From Chlorophyllum brunneum (lineage: Eukaryota > Basidiomycota > Agaricomycetes > Agaricales > Agaricaceae), in the NCBI GenBank assembly GCA_963576785.1, contig OY756139.1, positions 2,604,001-2,668,000 on the forward strand: a DNA stretch of 64,000 nucleotides. The letters run 5' to 3'. The notes under the pieces are model-generated. The model saw nothing but the letters and a program-made list of their open reading frames with translations, had not been told where the DNA came from and ran no database searches. Positions 11,306 to 23,154 of this stretch are shown here, in pieces (the stretch's first letter is position 1; the number at the start of each line of letters is the position of its first letter). The position numbers and the translations under genes are program-made.

Positions 11306-12208
11306 ATGGAATATGCCCTCCGCGCAGTTGAAACCCTCAAGTCCTTCCGAGTACGCCGCTACTGAGCCACTCATAAGTCTCATGTCACTGACCTGTCGCG
11401 CGCGATCTCTGCAGGAAACCAGACTCTCAGGACTACGGCCTCCTAGCGAATTCTTTGACCATCACCATATCTCAAAACCCGCGGACGTCAACAACGCTAT
11501 TTCGGTAAGTAACCCCGTCACAGACTGAGGTTGTCTTGGTTTCTGACTCTCGCCCACCTCATTAGCGGATATCCCACAATACCCGCCATTTTTCAGGTGA
11601 GTAACCGACCAGTCTCACAATAAAACGTGCATATTAGTAGTGGGCTGACGTGCGCATACGATTGTCAGGAAACTATGGTCTCATCATGGCACTCCTCGCG
11701 GTGTATGCCATGTAGGTCCAGTCCCCCCATTTCACTAGGGCGCGCTTCGATCTAATACGACCCATAGTCTGACAAACTACCTTCTCCTCATCGCCATGGC
11801 CTTCTTGGTTGGTGGATTTGCCCTAATTAACAAATTCGGTATGTTGAGCCTTTCAAGCGGATTGCCTTCATATACGTGTCATCTTCAAATTATGCTGGCG
11901 TTTACCTGCCTTTCTTGTGTTGGCGCTAATTTTAGCCACCACGCGTTTCAATCTCAGCCCGTAACAGAGCACTAACCTTCCTGTCAACAGCGCCCGATGC
12001 CACTCAGTTCGGTGAACACACTGTCACCCAGAAACACCTTTATACTGGTCTCTTTGTCATTGGCATTCCTCTTCTCTGGATTGCGTCACCGATTGGCACC
12101 ATCTTCTGGATTATCGGTGCCTCAGCCGTCCTCATTCTTTTACACGCCTGCCTCATGGAACCTGGCCTTGAAAGTGACTACGCCGCCATCGACGGAGAGA
12201 CTGTCTAA
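11306..12208 (+). CDS. prenylated Rab acceptor 1 (PRA1/YIP3 family)
   Basis: Membrane protein of the ER/Golgi that binds prenylated Rab GTPases and assists vesicle traffic. Splicing six exons gives a protein of about 170 residues: MEYALRAVETLKSFRE, then SGLRPPSEFFDHHHISKPAD, ISRISHNTRHFSGNYG, four hydrophobic helices (around LIMALLAVYAI, TNYLLLIAMAFLVGGFAL, LYTGLFVIGIPLLWI and IFWIIGASAVLILLHA) and the acidic tail ESDYAAIDGETV. The pattern RPxxEFF...N...YF/SGNY and two pairs of membrane helices is typical. One exon is only 31 nt (11566-11596), with a GTGAGT donor following. Stop TAA is at 12206-12208. The family is confident; the partner Rab is not known. Confidence 0.9.
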
Positions 12209-13856
12209 GTTGCTGGCGACTAGATTAGATTTTCGTACTCACTTTGTATTCATCTTCGTTCTGGTTGATTTCCGATGACATTGCTAGTCTACCATTTTTC
12301 TTGTATCCCGGATAATTTATGAAGTGGAGAATGGGCGATGGGAAGAGTGGAGGGTTCCGTATACTAAGTTGGTACTGATGGGCGTGAAGTGGCTAGACAA
12401 CCGGCCTATCCATCTATCCGGAAATTGGTGGGGAGGTTAGATTACTCAGGACTCTGACAGTGTGATAGGCCGGGTCCAAGTCAAATAGTCTAGGGGTCAA
12501 GCACCCTTGGCGAGCTTGTCAACAGAGGTGCAAATACTTCCAGTTAGATATTTTTAAATTTTAACACGTTTAAAGAAAATGGATATACTGTTGACAAGGA
12601 GGTTCCTATACACCTACTGTCACATAACCGAGTCTGTAGTAGGTAATCCCTCGAGGCCAGAGCTATACAAGAAGTAAAATTTCGTAGCATATCACTGCAG
12701 ACCCCGCTCTCGTCTTTTATGCCGGTTAGTAATTTTGCGACGAAATTTCGGATTGGTACATAGCAGTGTTCAAAGCCGCCTGTGATGCACCACATTAGGA
12801 ACTGGGTCCGGTTGGGTCCAATCCGGACGGGAATCGGGCGGGGAAAAATTTGCGAAAATCCGGATCCAGGGAAGACCTGACACTTTGGAGTACCGAGTGG
12901 TATGTGCACTGACATATTATCTAATTATACTCATGATTCATTAATATTTTCATCTTCATTGCTCACACTGTCGTGACAAATGCTCAGGGACGACTTGATG
13001 ACCATTTCGCGCCTCTCGACTGTCATGTTTATATCATCAATCCTAGATTCAAACGAAATACAATACAAGTGATACATCTCCTTCGGACCTGCTTCGCTTC
13101 CCCCGACTCGGATCGAGTTGGATGTAGATATGTCTGATAGCACCAGTGCTTTCGCACGGCTGCCTTTGAAGATTGAAATATTGAAGGCCTACTCCGTTTT
13201 CCTGCCCGGGCTCGTGGAGGGTTGGCAAAGCCAGAGAATATTAACGAGGGCCGAAGCATTGACATAGCCCCCACTCTTACTAATTTTGTCAAATTCTGAT
13301 GCTCAAAATTTGGTTGTCATAAGAGTGCAATTTCATTCTCGAGTGTGTAATGACACCAACGAACCTGACAGCAGAGAGTACGATATGCAGAGTATGGATA
13401 ATCATTACAAAGTAATACATCTGACGAATTGATCAAAAATCGAGAGAATCATAAAAGGGGGGACGATACCCAGAAAGATAAACCAAGCGGAAGAATCTGG
13501 AAGAGATGGATACCAGTGGGGCAAAACGAACCAGCTGAATATAGGTCACAGGGAGAAATATGATGACAGGAATAAGAGTTGCCGGGAGCCACTTGTATTG
13601 GTGTGGCTGGACACCATCTGCGAATTTTCAGGAAGCAATGCAATGGAAAAGGCGGGCAGGCCGTCTAGGAAAATATGAAACCTAAACAGGGAAATTTTCG
13701 CCGAGTGGATGAGACAGAATAAGTCAAGGAAAATGCTCAAGAATAACAAAAATACCAGAACATGAGGAAAATGCTGTAGATGCCAGAGAGAGAAAGAGAG
13801 AGATGACAAATTAAAGTCGTCATAACATAATGCGTGTCCTTGATTTAGACTTTGAA
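12209..13856. other. gene-free interval between PRA1 and ERT1 ends
   Basis: This 1.65-kb gap lies between the 3' ends of two convergent genes, far longer than UTRs need. A GC-rich patch at about 12805-12870 has imperfect repetition of GGGTCC/TCCGG-like words. Open frames of 70-123 codons on the minus strand carry no motif I can name. Decayed repeat DNA is possible, but no inverted ends or coding remnant of a transposase or reverse transcriptase was seen. Confidence 0.4.
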
Positions 13857-15980
13857 TCATAGCAGAGGTAACCACTGGCCTGTGAAATCATTAAATTGGG
13901 ATCCTTGGTGATGTGGAAGTGGGATTGCTCACCGATAACCATGCTGGGGAGATCAAACAGGTCTCGTCGTATCGAGAAGCAGAATGTGGTAGGCACTGGT
14001 TCTCCCGAGGGTTTCAGGAGCACGCAATGCGAATACAGCGAGCGTGTAGTGTTCTCAAATGCATGGGATGCGAAGTTCTCCCAATACTCGACGACAGATT
14101 GGTTTTCGAAGAGCTGGAGTCCATAAGTCAGAATGTTGAACATGGGCGACCAAACGAGTCGGCACGTACCTCATAGATGTATTTTTTCTTGCCAACCAGG
14201 TCCTCCATTGGCCACTCTGTAAGCATGCAGAACTCGGGGGCGACAAGACAAATTTCCCCTGTACGACGCCATACCACTGTGGGGGTACCACTGAATGATA
14301 TTAGCTTTTCAAGTTCCTTGAGGTCAACATGACGTCAGTTGAGCTTCCCATCAAATGGCAGAATTTTTTCTCACCAGCAGAGACCGCTGGAAGCACTTTT
14401 CCACAAAGATCTCATCATCAAGAGACAATGGCATTTGAAGCGCAATGAGTGACGGGCGAAATATTGCCAACGCTCGCACGATCCGTAATATATCATTCTT
14501 TTCGAACCTGTTTCAGAGTTAGCGGTGGAGATGAGTATGGCAATAAATGTCGTTCAGGGAGGGAAGAGAAAAAAAACAGGATACGTCAGCTCAAGTTTGC
14601 GAAAAATGAGATGAGGACACGCACTGAGTGGGTAAGTGTTTCATAAGGAAGTGGTAACCCTCTGTGTAGTCGTATGGGGTTGTCACGCGATCATTGATGC
14701 CTTGAAGCTTCGAACAACGAGAGTGAGGGCGGACCAGGTCCGCAGTACCGGAAGGAACTGATGCTGCGGAAGTTGGAGAAGCATTGATACTGGAAGGGGA
14801 CAATAGACCAGACGCGCTCTCTTTGAACGAGTCATAACCATAAGTGCCGAGCACAGGGGACTTGGGCCGCGAGTCCAAGGGATATCGCGGTTGAAGGGGG
14901 TGGAGAGGATACGACAGGTCGGATGCTTCTTCAGGCCTTTGGGACTGAGTATAAGGATATGCGAGGAAATTCGTTGGGTTACTAAGAGAGGCAGACATGA
15001 GCGGTGCGGAATACGAAAAATTGCTGAAGATCGGCTTACGTAGGCCCAAACGAGCTATTTACAGCGTCTAATCGAGGGGAGGTCGAAAAATCGATGGGGT
15101 CTGAAGCTGAAGGCCAGGAGGAATATGAGGGTGGTGGTGGTGGCGGTGGTGAGGTTGAAGAATCCGAGGGACTTGGGTTGCCCAGGATAGCTGAAAGAAT
15201 AGAATATTCAAGATTAGCCGCTTCTGAGCCGAAAGCAAAATTTGGATCAAATGGAGTTCCCAAGAGCGAATCTGCCTGTGCAAATGTTTCTGCAGGGGTA
15301 GCTGTGATGGCATTAGATAAGATCACTGATGTTTTACGTAGAAACATGGTGGGGACAACAACGAACCTGGGGGAGCTGGTGCGGTGGACGGTTCGGGCTT
15401 GAGAGGTTTGTTGTCTGAAGAATTTGCAGTGGTCTTGTTTCGTTTGAGAGCCTCTGTTGCGTACACGTGATCGGTCAGATCCTCCGACTCGGTGATATGG
15501 CAAAAGGATGGCGGACACATACCAAGCTCCTCGTCATCTAGAAGATATTTAGCCTTTTTGCGGTGGCCCTCGGTGCAGTTGTTCGCAATGCCGCGCTTGA
15601 TACAGCGCTGACAGGGGCGGGCTGTAAAGAGAGGCGGTGAACGAGCATTCATAACTGAATAGAAATTACGGACAATCATCGCATGTTAGATGTGCTTTCT
15701 GGCAGTGAAAGCAGGCGCGGTTAGCCTTCTTTTTCTTTGGTCCGTCTCGAGCTTTGCGAGGCTGCTGTCCGCTAGGGTCTGTTGCGGAATCCTCGGGGGT
15801 TTCGGTACGCTTGCGCTTTGCAGCAGGCAGAGGCTCGGTGGACTTTTTCTTTGCAGTCGGGGACTGTGTCGAAGGACCGGCGTGGGCGGTCTGCATTTGT
15901 GCGGGATTGACGTAGGAGGGTGTGGAGGAGAGGGGAACGAGGGTCGCAGGCCGAGGTGCAACGGCGTAGACGGTCGACAT
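13857..15980 (-). CDS. ERT1: Zn2Cys6-PAS transcription activator of gluconeogenesis (ERT1/AcuK type)
   Basis: Nuclear regulator; ERT1/AcuK relatives activate gluconeogenic and respiratory genes on non-fermentable carbon. The basic region KKKKANRA precedes the zinc cluster [30 protein letters not shown], followed by the family hallmark EGHRKKAKYLLDDEELG. An intron lies inside the cluster, after CDDCP (donor near 15671). A Ser/Pro-rich middle follows, with a Pro-rich patch. The C-terminal third has a PAS domain: VVWRRTGEICLVAPEF, then LVGKKKYIYE, FENQSVVEYWENFASHAFEN, CVLLKPSGEPVPTTFCFSIR and RDLFDLPSMVIG. The last exon is 23 nt (13857-13879), giving the ending MVIGQWLPLL. The start MSTVYAVAPRP at 15980 is the first Met of the frame. 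The family assignment is strong from zinc cluster plus PAS; the target set is inferred from homologues. Confidence 0.9.
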
Positions 15981-16214
15981 GGAGGGCAGCGGAGGCTACG
16001 AGCGGAGGGTGGCCAGGATGGCAAATGAGGCAGAGGGAGGGAAAGGCGAGCGGACCGAAGAAGAGGTGACAACAGGAACAGGCCAATACGGCGGCAGCTT
16101 GGGTGGCCAGCTGATCATTTTATTCTTTAATCCGCCAGATCACTCTGTTCTCCCCGCCGCCCCCCGTTTGGCAAGTCCGGCCGGCGTCTGTCACCGCCGG
16201 CAGCAGTCACACTT
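15981..16214. promoter_or_regulatory. bidirectional promoter ERT1 / HemK-type methyltransferase
   Basis: Only 234 bp separate the start codons of two divergent genes. Both promoters must share this gap, so the genes may be co-expressed or interfere with each other. No known operator was recognised. Confidence 0.5.
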
Positions 16215-17124
16215 ATGCACCCCCCGCTCTTTGCGAAGCTTGCCGCACACCTGGGCAGGCGGCGGGCATCCCTGGAATGGCGCTGGATCAACGCCGCCGC
16301 CTCAGCCTCTCCTCTGTATTCTCTCCCAGACATGGTCCGCCGGCGGTGCCTCGGCGAGCCCCTCCAGTATATCCTGGGTACTTGCTTCCACTCGCAGCAC
16401 CTCGGACCTTCTCCTCACACCTTCCACAGGCACTCAGCCTTTTGGCCCGCTCAATCTCCTTGTCCGTCCCCCAGTTCTCATTCCTCGCCCTGAGACCGAG
16501 CATTGGGTTATCAAGCTCTCAGAAACACTGTGCCCAACCGCTCAAAATCCCCGCACACTCTTGGATCTTGGCACAGGCTCAGGGTGCATCCCTCTGCTTC
16601 TTTGTCATCTCTGGCCTCCAGGCAGCGTACATACGCACGGCATCGACGTTTCTCCCACCGCAATATGCTTGGCCAACGACAACGCACATCTTTCGGGCAT
16701 ACCGACCTCTTCTGATGCTTCACGCCCAACCGACAAAAACACCTTTAGAACAACCCTTGCCAGCTTCCTTTCCCCGAATTTCCCTGGAGAAGTATCCGAG
16801 ATCAAACCTCCTTTCGACATCGTCACGTCCAATCCTCCTTATATCCCGTGGAAAGAGTTCACCAGCTTACCCCGCTCCGTATCAGATTTTGAGGACCCTA
16901 GGGCCCTGTTTGGCGGCCCGTCCGGCCTCGAGTTTTATAACGCAATAGCTCGTCTTCTTGGACGCGAAGGCATTGTCAGTCCCGATGGTGTCGTAGCGCT
17001 GGAGGTCGGACGGGGACAGGCCAAAGTGGTCGAAAAGTTGATCCGGACAACCGGGCGGGCACGGCATACCGAAATATGGGTGGATCCTTGGGGCGTCGAA
17101 CGAGCCGTCTTCGGTCGCATGTGA
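16215..17124 (+). CDS. HemK/PrmC-type release factor glutamine methyltransferase
   Basis: SAM-dependent methyltransferase that modifies the Gln of the GGQ motif in class 1 release factors; the organisation resembles the mitochondrial MTQ1 type. Exon 1 runs MHPPLFAKLAAHLG to LGEPLQYILG; the intron (about 16374-16430, GTACTT...CACAG) restores frame to TQPFGPLNLLVRPPVLIPRPETE. The SAM motif is LLDLGTGSGCIPLLL, and the catalytic NPPY is in IVTSNPPYIPW. Further landmarks are DPRALFGGPSGLEFY and the C-terminal VALEVGRGQA...WVDPWGVERAVFGRM. The N-terminus is basic and could be a mitochondrial presequence, but that is an inference. About 285 residues, which is normal for the family. A cytosolic eRF1 methyltransferase (MTQ2 type) is less likely because the N-terminal PrmC domain is present. 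Confidence 0.9.
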
Positions 17125-17691
17125 TTATGGTCAGCTATGGGAATCACGGCGCTGCACTTCACAGGCGACCAGACCCCAGGCCAGGTGTAATAGGTATATG
17201 ATTCTGCCATGAATACCCTGATCAACTCGACGTCATCAATTCATCCATCCTTCGCTACTTTATTATTTTCACGTTCTTCTATTTTCTGGTACTGATGGCT
17301 TCACAGTTCGTATCCTTTTCTGACGCGGACCGACCGGTCAGGACACTTACGTTCTTGCCCAACCCAGCAGAGACATGTTGCATACTCGTGCACCCCTCTG
17401 TTCCTTGTCCATAGTCCCGAGTTTGCGCCTACATCGTGGCTTGCACTCCTAACGTATTATACCTTAGTGATTATTAACGTTGCCCAAGACCCTCCTTACG
17501 TGCTTCTCACAGCAATCGTTCTATTTAAGCCCCTGCTGCATGTCAATTTGTTCGGTTTACGTATCAGAAAAAAAATCCCGCTGCAAACCACTCGACACAA
17601 GGATTGCAAATATGCTAGCCGCCAGGGTACAACATATAGGTCGCCCAGCTCAACCTGTGCGGGTCATCCCTCTTTTGCGTGTGCAGTGACT
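17125..17691. other. intergenic 5' of F-box gene
   Basis: No gene was identified. The frame of the F-box protein stays open back to 17467, but the extra 75 residues are unlike the family and probably are 5' leader. Confidence 0.4.
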
Positions 17692-19125
17692 ATGATTCAT
17701 CTCTCCCTCAGCAGTTTACCCGTCGAAATTCTGCAGGAGGTTTTTATCCACTGTTTGCCTGAATCACCCAACACTAGTGAACATCCTGGCTTCTGGCGTC
17801 AAGAATCACTCGCCAGCCCGAAATATGCTCCCTTACTCCTATGCCACGTCTGCAGGGAGTGGCGCGCTGTCGCGTTCTCCTCGCCCAATTTGTGGACGAC
17901 CATGTCGGTTATCATTCGTTTGGGTGTTGCGGTCCCTGCACTGGATTTAGTTTCAGGGTGGTTGTCCCGTTCTGGGACCCACCCTTTGAATCTCGCGCTG
18001 TACCAACAGAACGAATCCATCGCCAATCGTGTTGCAGCGAGCCACATACTCGACCTTTTCAAGAGGCATACTTCCCAGTGGGGTGACGTCCGCTTTGAAG
18101 TTTTTGGTCCTCATTACAGCCGTTCGTTCACCCCCGGCGAGAGAGCTGGCCCCCTACTCAGACAATTCCGACTCTACACCTCACACATATTCCCCGAGCA
18201 GGAGAGGGATTTATTCAGCGCTCTGTTTCACGTACCACAGCTCAAAAGCCTCCACGTATCGCGTATCCCCGACCTCGACCTCTTTGGTCGTAGCTCTATC
18301 CCAGTCCCATGGGTACAGCTTGTTCACCTCTCCTTGGATTATGTTCCTGCTGTCGGAACGGCGCTCCGTATCCTCGATGTGTGCCCCAATCTCGAGAACT
18401 GTAGTATGAAGGTCGATACACCTCGTGGTTCATTTTTATACCACTCACCTCGTCTTCCAAAGCTGCACACACTCTCAATCAACCTTGGATATGAGTCTCT
18501 GGCTTCCTTCCTCGAGCAGCTTACTCTCCCGAACCTGGCGGATCTCACCGTCTTCGTGAGAGGCCCGCTAGAACAATACGGTTGGACTCAGGAGCAGTTC
18601 GATGCATTCCTCAACCGATCAAACTGTCATATTCACCGACTCGAAGTTCATGACACCGGTATGAACGGTTTAGAATTCGCGGCATGTCTCCGACACACGA
18701 GCCTACAAGCACTTGCCGAGCTCGTCATAGACGACACCAGGGGTTGGACCTGGGATCCCTTCGTCACTCATGAAGCCCTGGATCTCTTGACTCTGCCCAC
18801 TTTCCACTGTCAAGGGCTTGCAGATAAACACGGGCGTACTATGTCGAGTGGTACTTCCAATACCAATGCGTCAAGCGATGGTCTCGCCCGCTGGAGGTCT
18901 CGCTTGTTGCCACTCCTTGAAAGGCTGACGATTCGGGGAAACTGTCTCCTTTCCCCAGATGGCACACTTGCTGATATGGTTGAATCACGCTGGAAGCACC
19001 AAGCCGAGGATGTTGTGCGTTTGAAACTCGTGGATGTTGAGTTGCCGGTGAGCCACATGGAGGATATGAGGCGATTAAAAGAACTTCAGGGTGAGGGGTT
19101 GGAGGTCGTGCTATCCCAGTATTGA
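17692..19125 (+). CDS. F-box protein
   Basis: Probable substrate adaptor of an SCF ubiquitin ligase. The F-box is at the N-terminus: LSSLPVEILQEVFIHCLPES, followed by LLLCHVCREWRAVAFSSPNLWTTM, the layout common in the greatly expanded agaricomycete F-box family. The remaining ~400 residues are Leu-rich with repeated LxxLxLxxx-like units (for example LKSLHVSRIPDLDL, LVHLSLDYVP, LHTLSINLG, LADLTVF), consistent with degenerate leucine-rich repeats. The gene has no intron, with 478 residues from the ATG at 17692 that begins MIHLSLSSLP. That start is chosen because it places the F-box close to the N-terminus. The target is unknown. Confidence 0.8.
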   Translation: MIHLSLSSLPVEILQEVFIHCLPESPNTSEHPGFWRQESLASPKYAPLLLCHVCREWRAVAFSSPNLWTTMSVIIRLGVAVPALDLVSGWLSRSGTHPLNLALYQQNESIANRVAASHILDLFKRHTSQWGDVRFEVFGPHYSRSFTPGERAGPLLRQFRLYTSHIFPEQERDLFSALFHVPQLKSLHVSRIPDLDLFGRSSIPVPWVQLVHLSLDYVPAVGTALRILDVCPNLENCSMKVDTPRGSFLYHSPRLPKLHTLSINLGYESLASFLEQLTLPNLADLTVFVRGPLEQYGWTQEQFDAFLNRSNCHIHRLEVHDTGMNGLEFAACLRHTSLQALAELVIDDTRGWTWDPFVTHEALDLLTLPTFHCQGLADKHGRTMSSGTSNTNASSDGLARWRSRLLPLLERLTIRGNCLLSPDGTLADMVESRWKHQAEDVVRLKLVDVELPVSHMEDMRRLKELQGEGLEVVLSQY

Positions 19126-20868
19126 TGATGCCGCCTATGGATGTAACAAATGGGTTCGGGGATATTGGCTATATGACGTTTACGCGGCTGTTCCGTTGAA
19201 GTGTTGTGATCGGTCCCTGTGATAAGCGAGGGAAGAACTTGGGATGATTAGAATTTGGAAACCACGAGGATCGGGTAAGTTTTGGAGACAATTTGCCGGG
19301 TTGAGGGACCGACATTTGTTGCGTTATGTGACGGCTTGAATTTTTGTCTTCGTCTGCTACCTTTAGATGGACTTTAATATACGATGGGTAGCCCTTGATT
19401 TTTGCTCCGGAGGATAGTATTGATAAATTCATTGACCCTAACAAGGTAAGGCATATTGAGCTTCGATTGAGCTAGTGTTTTATGATGAGGGAAATAATTT
19501 TAGATCTCACTTGACTCCGGGTTGTAGCTAAGGTTCGTTTCATTGTTGCTCCACAACCAGGTAGACTGGGACCGTCTGCATAGCGTGGCGAGAGCAACTT
19601 CTTTGCATTCTTGCAATGCTCCGTGGCCTAAATTCGTTGATCCGTGGAAATGCCTGCAACTGTGGTGTTATGACACGTGCTTTCGTCCCGTTGCACCGGG
19701 GTACAATATGCACAGTGCTTGGGGGTCGGACACATTCTTTGCCTACTAGGGATAGCCACGGGGGTCGCTTGATTCGGAGATGCCTCGGAATGCTATTCGA
19801 ACCTTGTCTAACCATCTTCTTTAGGTGTTGATAGCAGCGAACCCGGGTTAAAAGCAAATTTAATCACCCATGTTCTCATCAAGAGTTGAATAATTGTAAT
19901 TGGCTACAGGGTTGGATACAGAGGGCGAGGGATATACGTCAATATATAGTCATATGGCAAACCCACAAGTCGAGAACATCCCTTTCTCCCTCGTGTGCTC
20001 CTGCTATAGGCTCTTATTGGAACGATCTATAAATAGCCAGAAATATGAATATTTGCGGAGTTTATATCCCGCGATATGAAAAGTAGTCGTCTCTCATAAC
20101 GAGGGACAGAGGGACAGTGGTACTCCGTGCCAGCTTCAAAGCTGGACCTCGCAGTGGTGTGGAGTAAATTGATTCCTCAAGCGAAGAGTAGGTAACAATC
20201 CTAAGGATTAGTCTTCCGGGCCAATGTACACGCTGCTGTTCGTCACCCCAATCAGCCGGAAACGCCGAGCCGAAAGTCCGAGAAATCAGATGAAATGGCG
20301 TTCTAACAGAGTCTCAAGCCCTAGCGGAAATGGATTGCTATCTCTGTCTTGGTTCGTGTTCAACGTGTTCAACACAACTACCCATGGGCCCTTCCAAGGC
20401 ACTTGTGACTTCCCGGCGGAGACTTCCTCGTTGCACATGGCCAATAATATCACGACACGTTCCGTGGATGTATGGTGCGCTGCGAACGGAGCCAGCGAAC
20501 GCCTCGTGAAATCAGAATACGCGGAAGGTACACCCACTTATTAGTCAAATGCAGCCAAAATACCTCAAGGGCTTAATCAACACTACAAAGAGTTTTGTCG
20601 TCTTTACTCTAAAAGATTGGATTGACCTTACACTAGCTTATGCCGCGGTGGACTTTGTCGGGAGGAGGAAAGCGCTGAGTAGAGAATGTAGTGTGGTGGC
20701 ACTCACGTGTGAATCACCATTATCTATACGAAAATGTAGAGGAGCTTAAAATTCGTATTGACCTCGCCCTATTTAGTAACTCTGTTCCTTGATACCTCCT
20801 CTATAGAGCTACCAGCTGGTGCAGCTACTCTCATTGCTTACTGTTTATTTCTTGCCATTTAACCCCTC
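19126..20868. other. gene-free interval
   Basis: About 1.7 kb without a recognisable gene. Small open frames (83-106 codons around 19540-19857 and 20224-20544) overlap on opposite strands and do not extend by splicing into a known family. Part of the interval should be the 5' region of the allantoicase gene. Confidence 0.4.
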
Positions 20869-23052
20869 ATGTCTTTCAAACCCGTACCCCTTGACCAGTT
20901 CGCTGATACTTTTTCGACCACGACAGGTAAGAATATGTTCCTCGGATAATTGCTTCCGCATTTCGTTCGCTCGTCTGACTCGACTGTCGTGCAGAACTTT
21001 CGAGTATTGCCCTTGGTGGTCGTATTGTCGCTGTTTCTGATGAGTTCTTCGCTGGGGCGTTCCACTTGCTGTTGGTTGAGGTATGTTGCACCTTGGTCCT
21101 TATCTAGCGGTGCTAATGGGAGTCGTGCGATCGCAATAGCCCGCTCCTAATATGAAGGGGCAATTCGGACCGAATGGTGCATTGTACAGTGGCTGGGAAA
21201 CCCGCAGGCATAACTCAGCCTATGACTGGTAAGTTGTTGTCTGTGGTGTTCAAGTGTTCCTCGTCGTGAATCCTTGCTGTACAGGTGCATCGTCCAGCTA
21301 GGTGCCCCCGGGATGATCGTAGGCTTCGATGTTGACACATCGAGTTTCAATGGTACATTCTCGAACACATGAGAGCTCCGCTCAGGGTTTTGACTCGTGT
21401 GATTAGGAAATGAGGCTCCAGAAGTTTCAATTGAGGCATTGTATACTGTAGACGGAGATCCGCAACATAGAGATGGTCGCGTAGGTGCTTCTGTTCTCTG
21501 TAATGTGCTTGTTTAGCTCATGGAACTTCTAGTGGAGTGAAATTGTACCCAAGACACCCCTCGGACCCAGTTCTCACCATCTCTTCTCCATCCCACAGAC
21601 AGAGAGGGTCAACTATGTCAAACTCAACATGTACCCTGACGGTGGCATTGTGAGCCAATCCACTCACTGAGCACCAGTCTCGATGTCTGATTTCTTGTTC
21701 CAGGCCCGCTTCCGTGTCTACGGGCACGTAACCCCAGTGTACCCTCCGGATCTTAGGTCATTTGATCTTGCACATGTCTTTGCAGGCGGTCGCGTGGATT
21801 TTGTCTCTGACCAACACTTTGGAGCTGGTTCTAACCTCATTTTGCCAGGACGTGGGAAGAACATGGGTGACGGTTGGGAGACGAAGCGTAGCAGAGTCAA
21901 GGGTCACAAGGATTGGGTGATCATTAAATTGTACGTACCATATCGCAGTAACTCCACAAAAACCCATGGCATTTGTAGGGGAGCACCGGGCAATCTTGAA
22001 CAGGTGGAGATTGATACGTCGCACTTCAAGGGCAACTTCCCAGAGAGTTGTGAACTACATGCATTATTTAGCGACCATGAAATCAATTGGAAGACGCAGC
22101 GGGATGACGAGTTTGAGTGGACTCTGATCTTACCTCGAACAAAGCTTGGTCCACACAGACAGCACTATTTCCAGCTAGAAAACGTGGCTGACAGGAAGTT
22201 CACCCACGTGAGGGTGACGATATATCCAGATGGGGGACTCAAGCGCGTTCGAATTCTCGGTTGTCAAGCTGACATGTCGACAGCACTGGTTGAATGTGCA
22301 GCAGAAACAGTGGACGTCTTATCGCCGGCCACTTCTCCAGCTGAATCACAGACGACAGATTTATCCCAGACAACGGCAACAATCCCTGTGCTGCCATTGA
22401 CGCCAGAGGCATTTGCGCCATTTGGGCAGGTTCTCCAAGCTTATGGTGACCACACAGCTGCACCGAAAGGTACCAAGATCACCCCTGCCAATGGTGGTAC
22501 GGCGAGCAAGTTTCACAAGCTCTCCTTGCTCAGGTCATCGTATCCGTCAGATACTGGAGCAACGGCGGGGATATCGATCTATCGATGCCGACCGTTGGAG
22601 GGAATTGCGGCGGATGGGACGGTGGAACTCACGACGCTAGAGCGTCACCCGTTTACTAATCAAGCGTTCATTCCGATGGGCCCCGGATCTGGAGAGACTG
22701 CAGATAAATACTTGGTGGTGGTGGCGAAAAACAGGGAAGATGGTCGACCGGATCTCAAGACGGTGAGAGCGTTTGTTGCCAGCACAGCACAGGGTGTGGT
22801 GTACAATGCGGCTGTTTGGCGTAAGTGGATGTCTATTTGAACGGATGTGTGCAGCTTTTGACGAGAGTTGGACCGGCAGATCAACCAATGACTGTGCTCG
22901 GAAAGGTGGGTCAGCGGGCTAGTGGCGGGCTGTTGACTGACTGGACATCTCAGGGCCTGGATTTGGCATGTGTTGAGACGCAGATTGGGGACGGGGGCAG
23001 ACTAGACTGCGAGCTTTTGGAGGTAGCAGGAATTAGGCTGCAGGTCGTGTAG
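20869..23052 (+). CDS. fused allantoicase-ureidoglycolate lyase
   Basis: Two consecutive steps of purine-nitrogen recovery on one chain: allantoate to ureidoglycolate plus urea (allantoicase, DAL2/alc family), then ureidoglycolate to glyoxylate plus urea (DAL3 family). The N-terminal part has the two allantoicase repeats: [20 protein letters not shown]...[18 protein letters not shown]...[13 protein letters not shown]...[23 protein letters not shown], then [24 protein letters not shown]...GWETKRSR...DWVIIKLG...[14 protein letters not shown]...[15 protein letters not shown] Thr/Ser-rich linker near residues 350-370 leads to the lyase: [99 protein letters not shown]. About eight introns; the last two (22820-22883 and near 22907-22952) are required to restore WHQPM and GLDLACVE. 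The linker region is one continuous exon (21704-22819), so the fusion does not depend on a doubtful splice. Confidence 0.92.
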
Positions 23053-23154
23053 TAGATACCAAATTGGGACTGCTGTGAAATTGGTAATCCAGACGGAGTT
23101 GGAATTCTTTGGCCACCTTGCATTCCAACCTTGCACAAGTCCACATCCTCCTCC

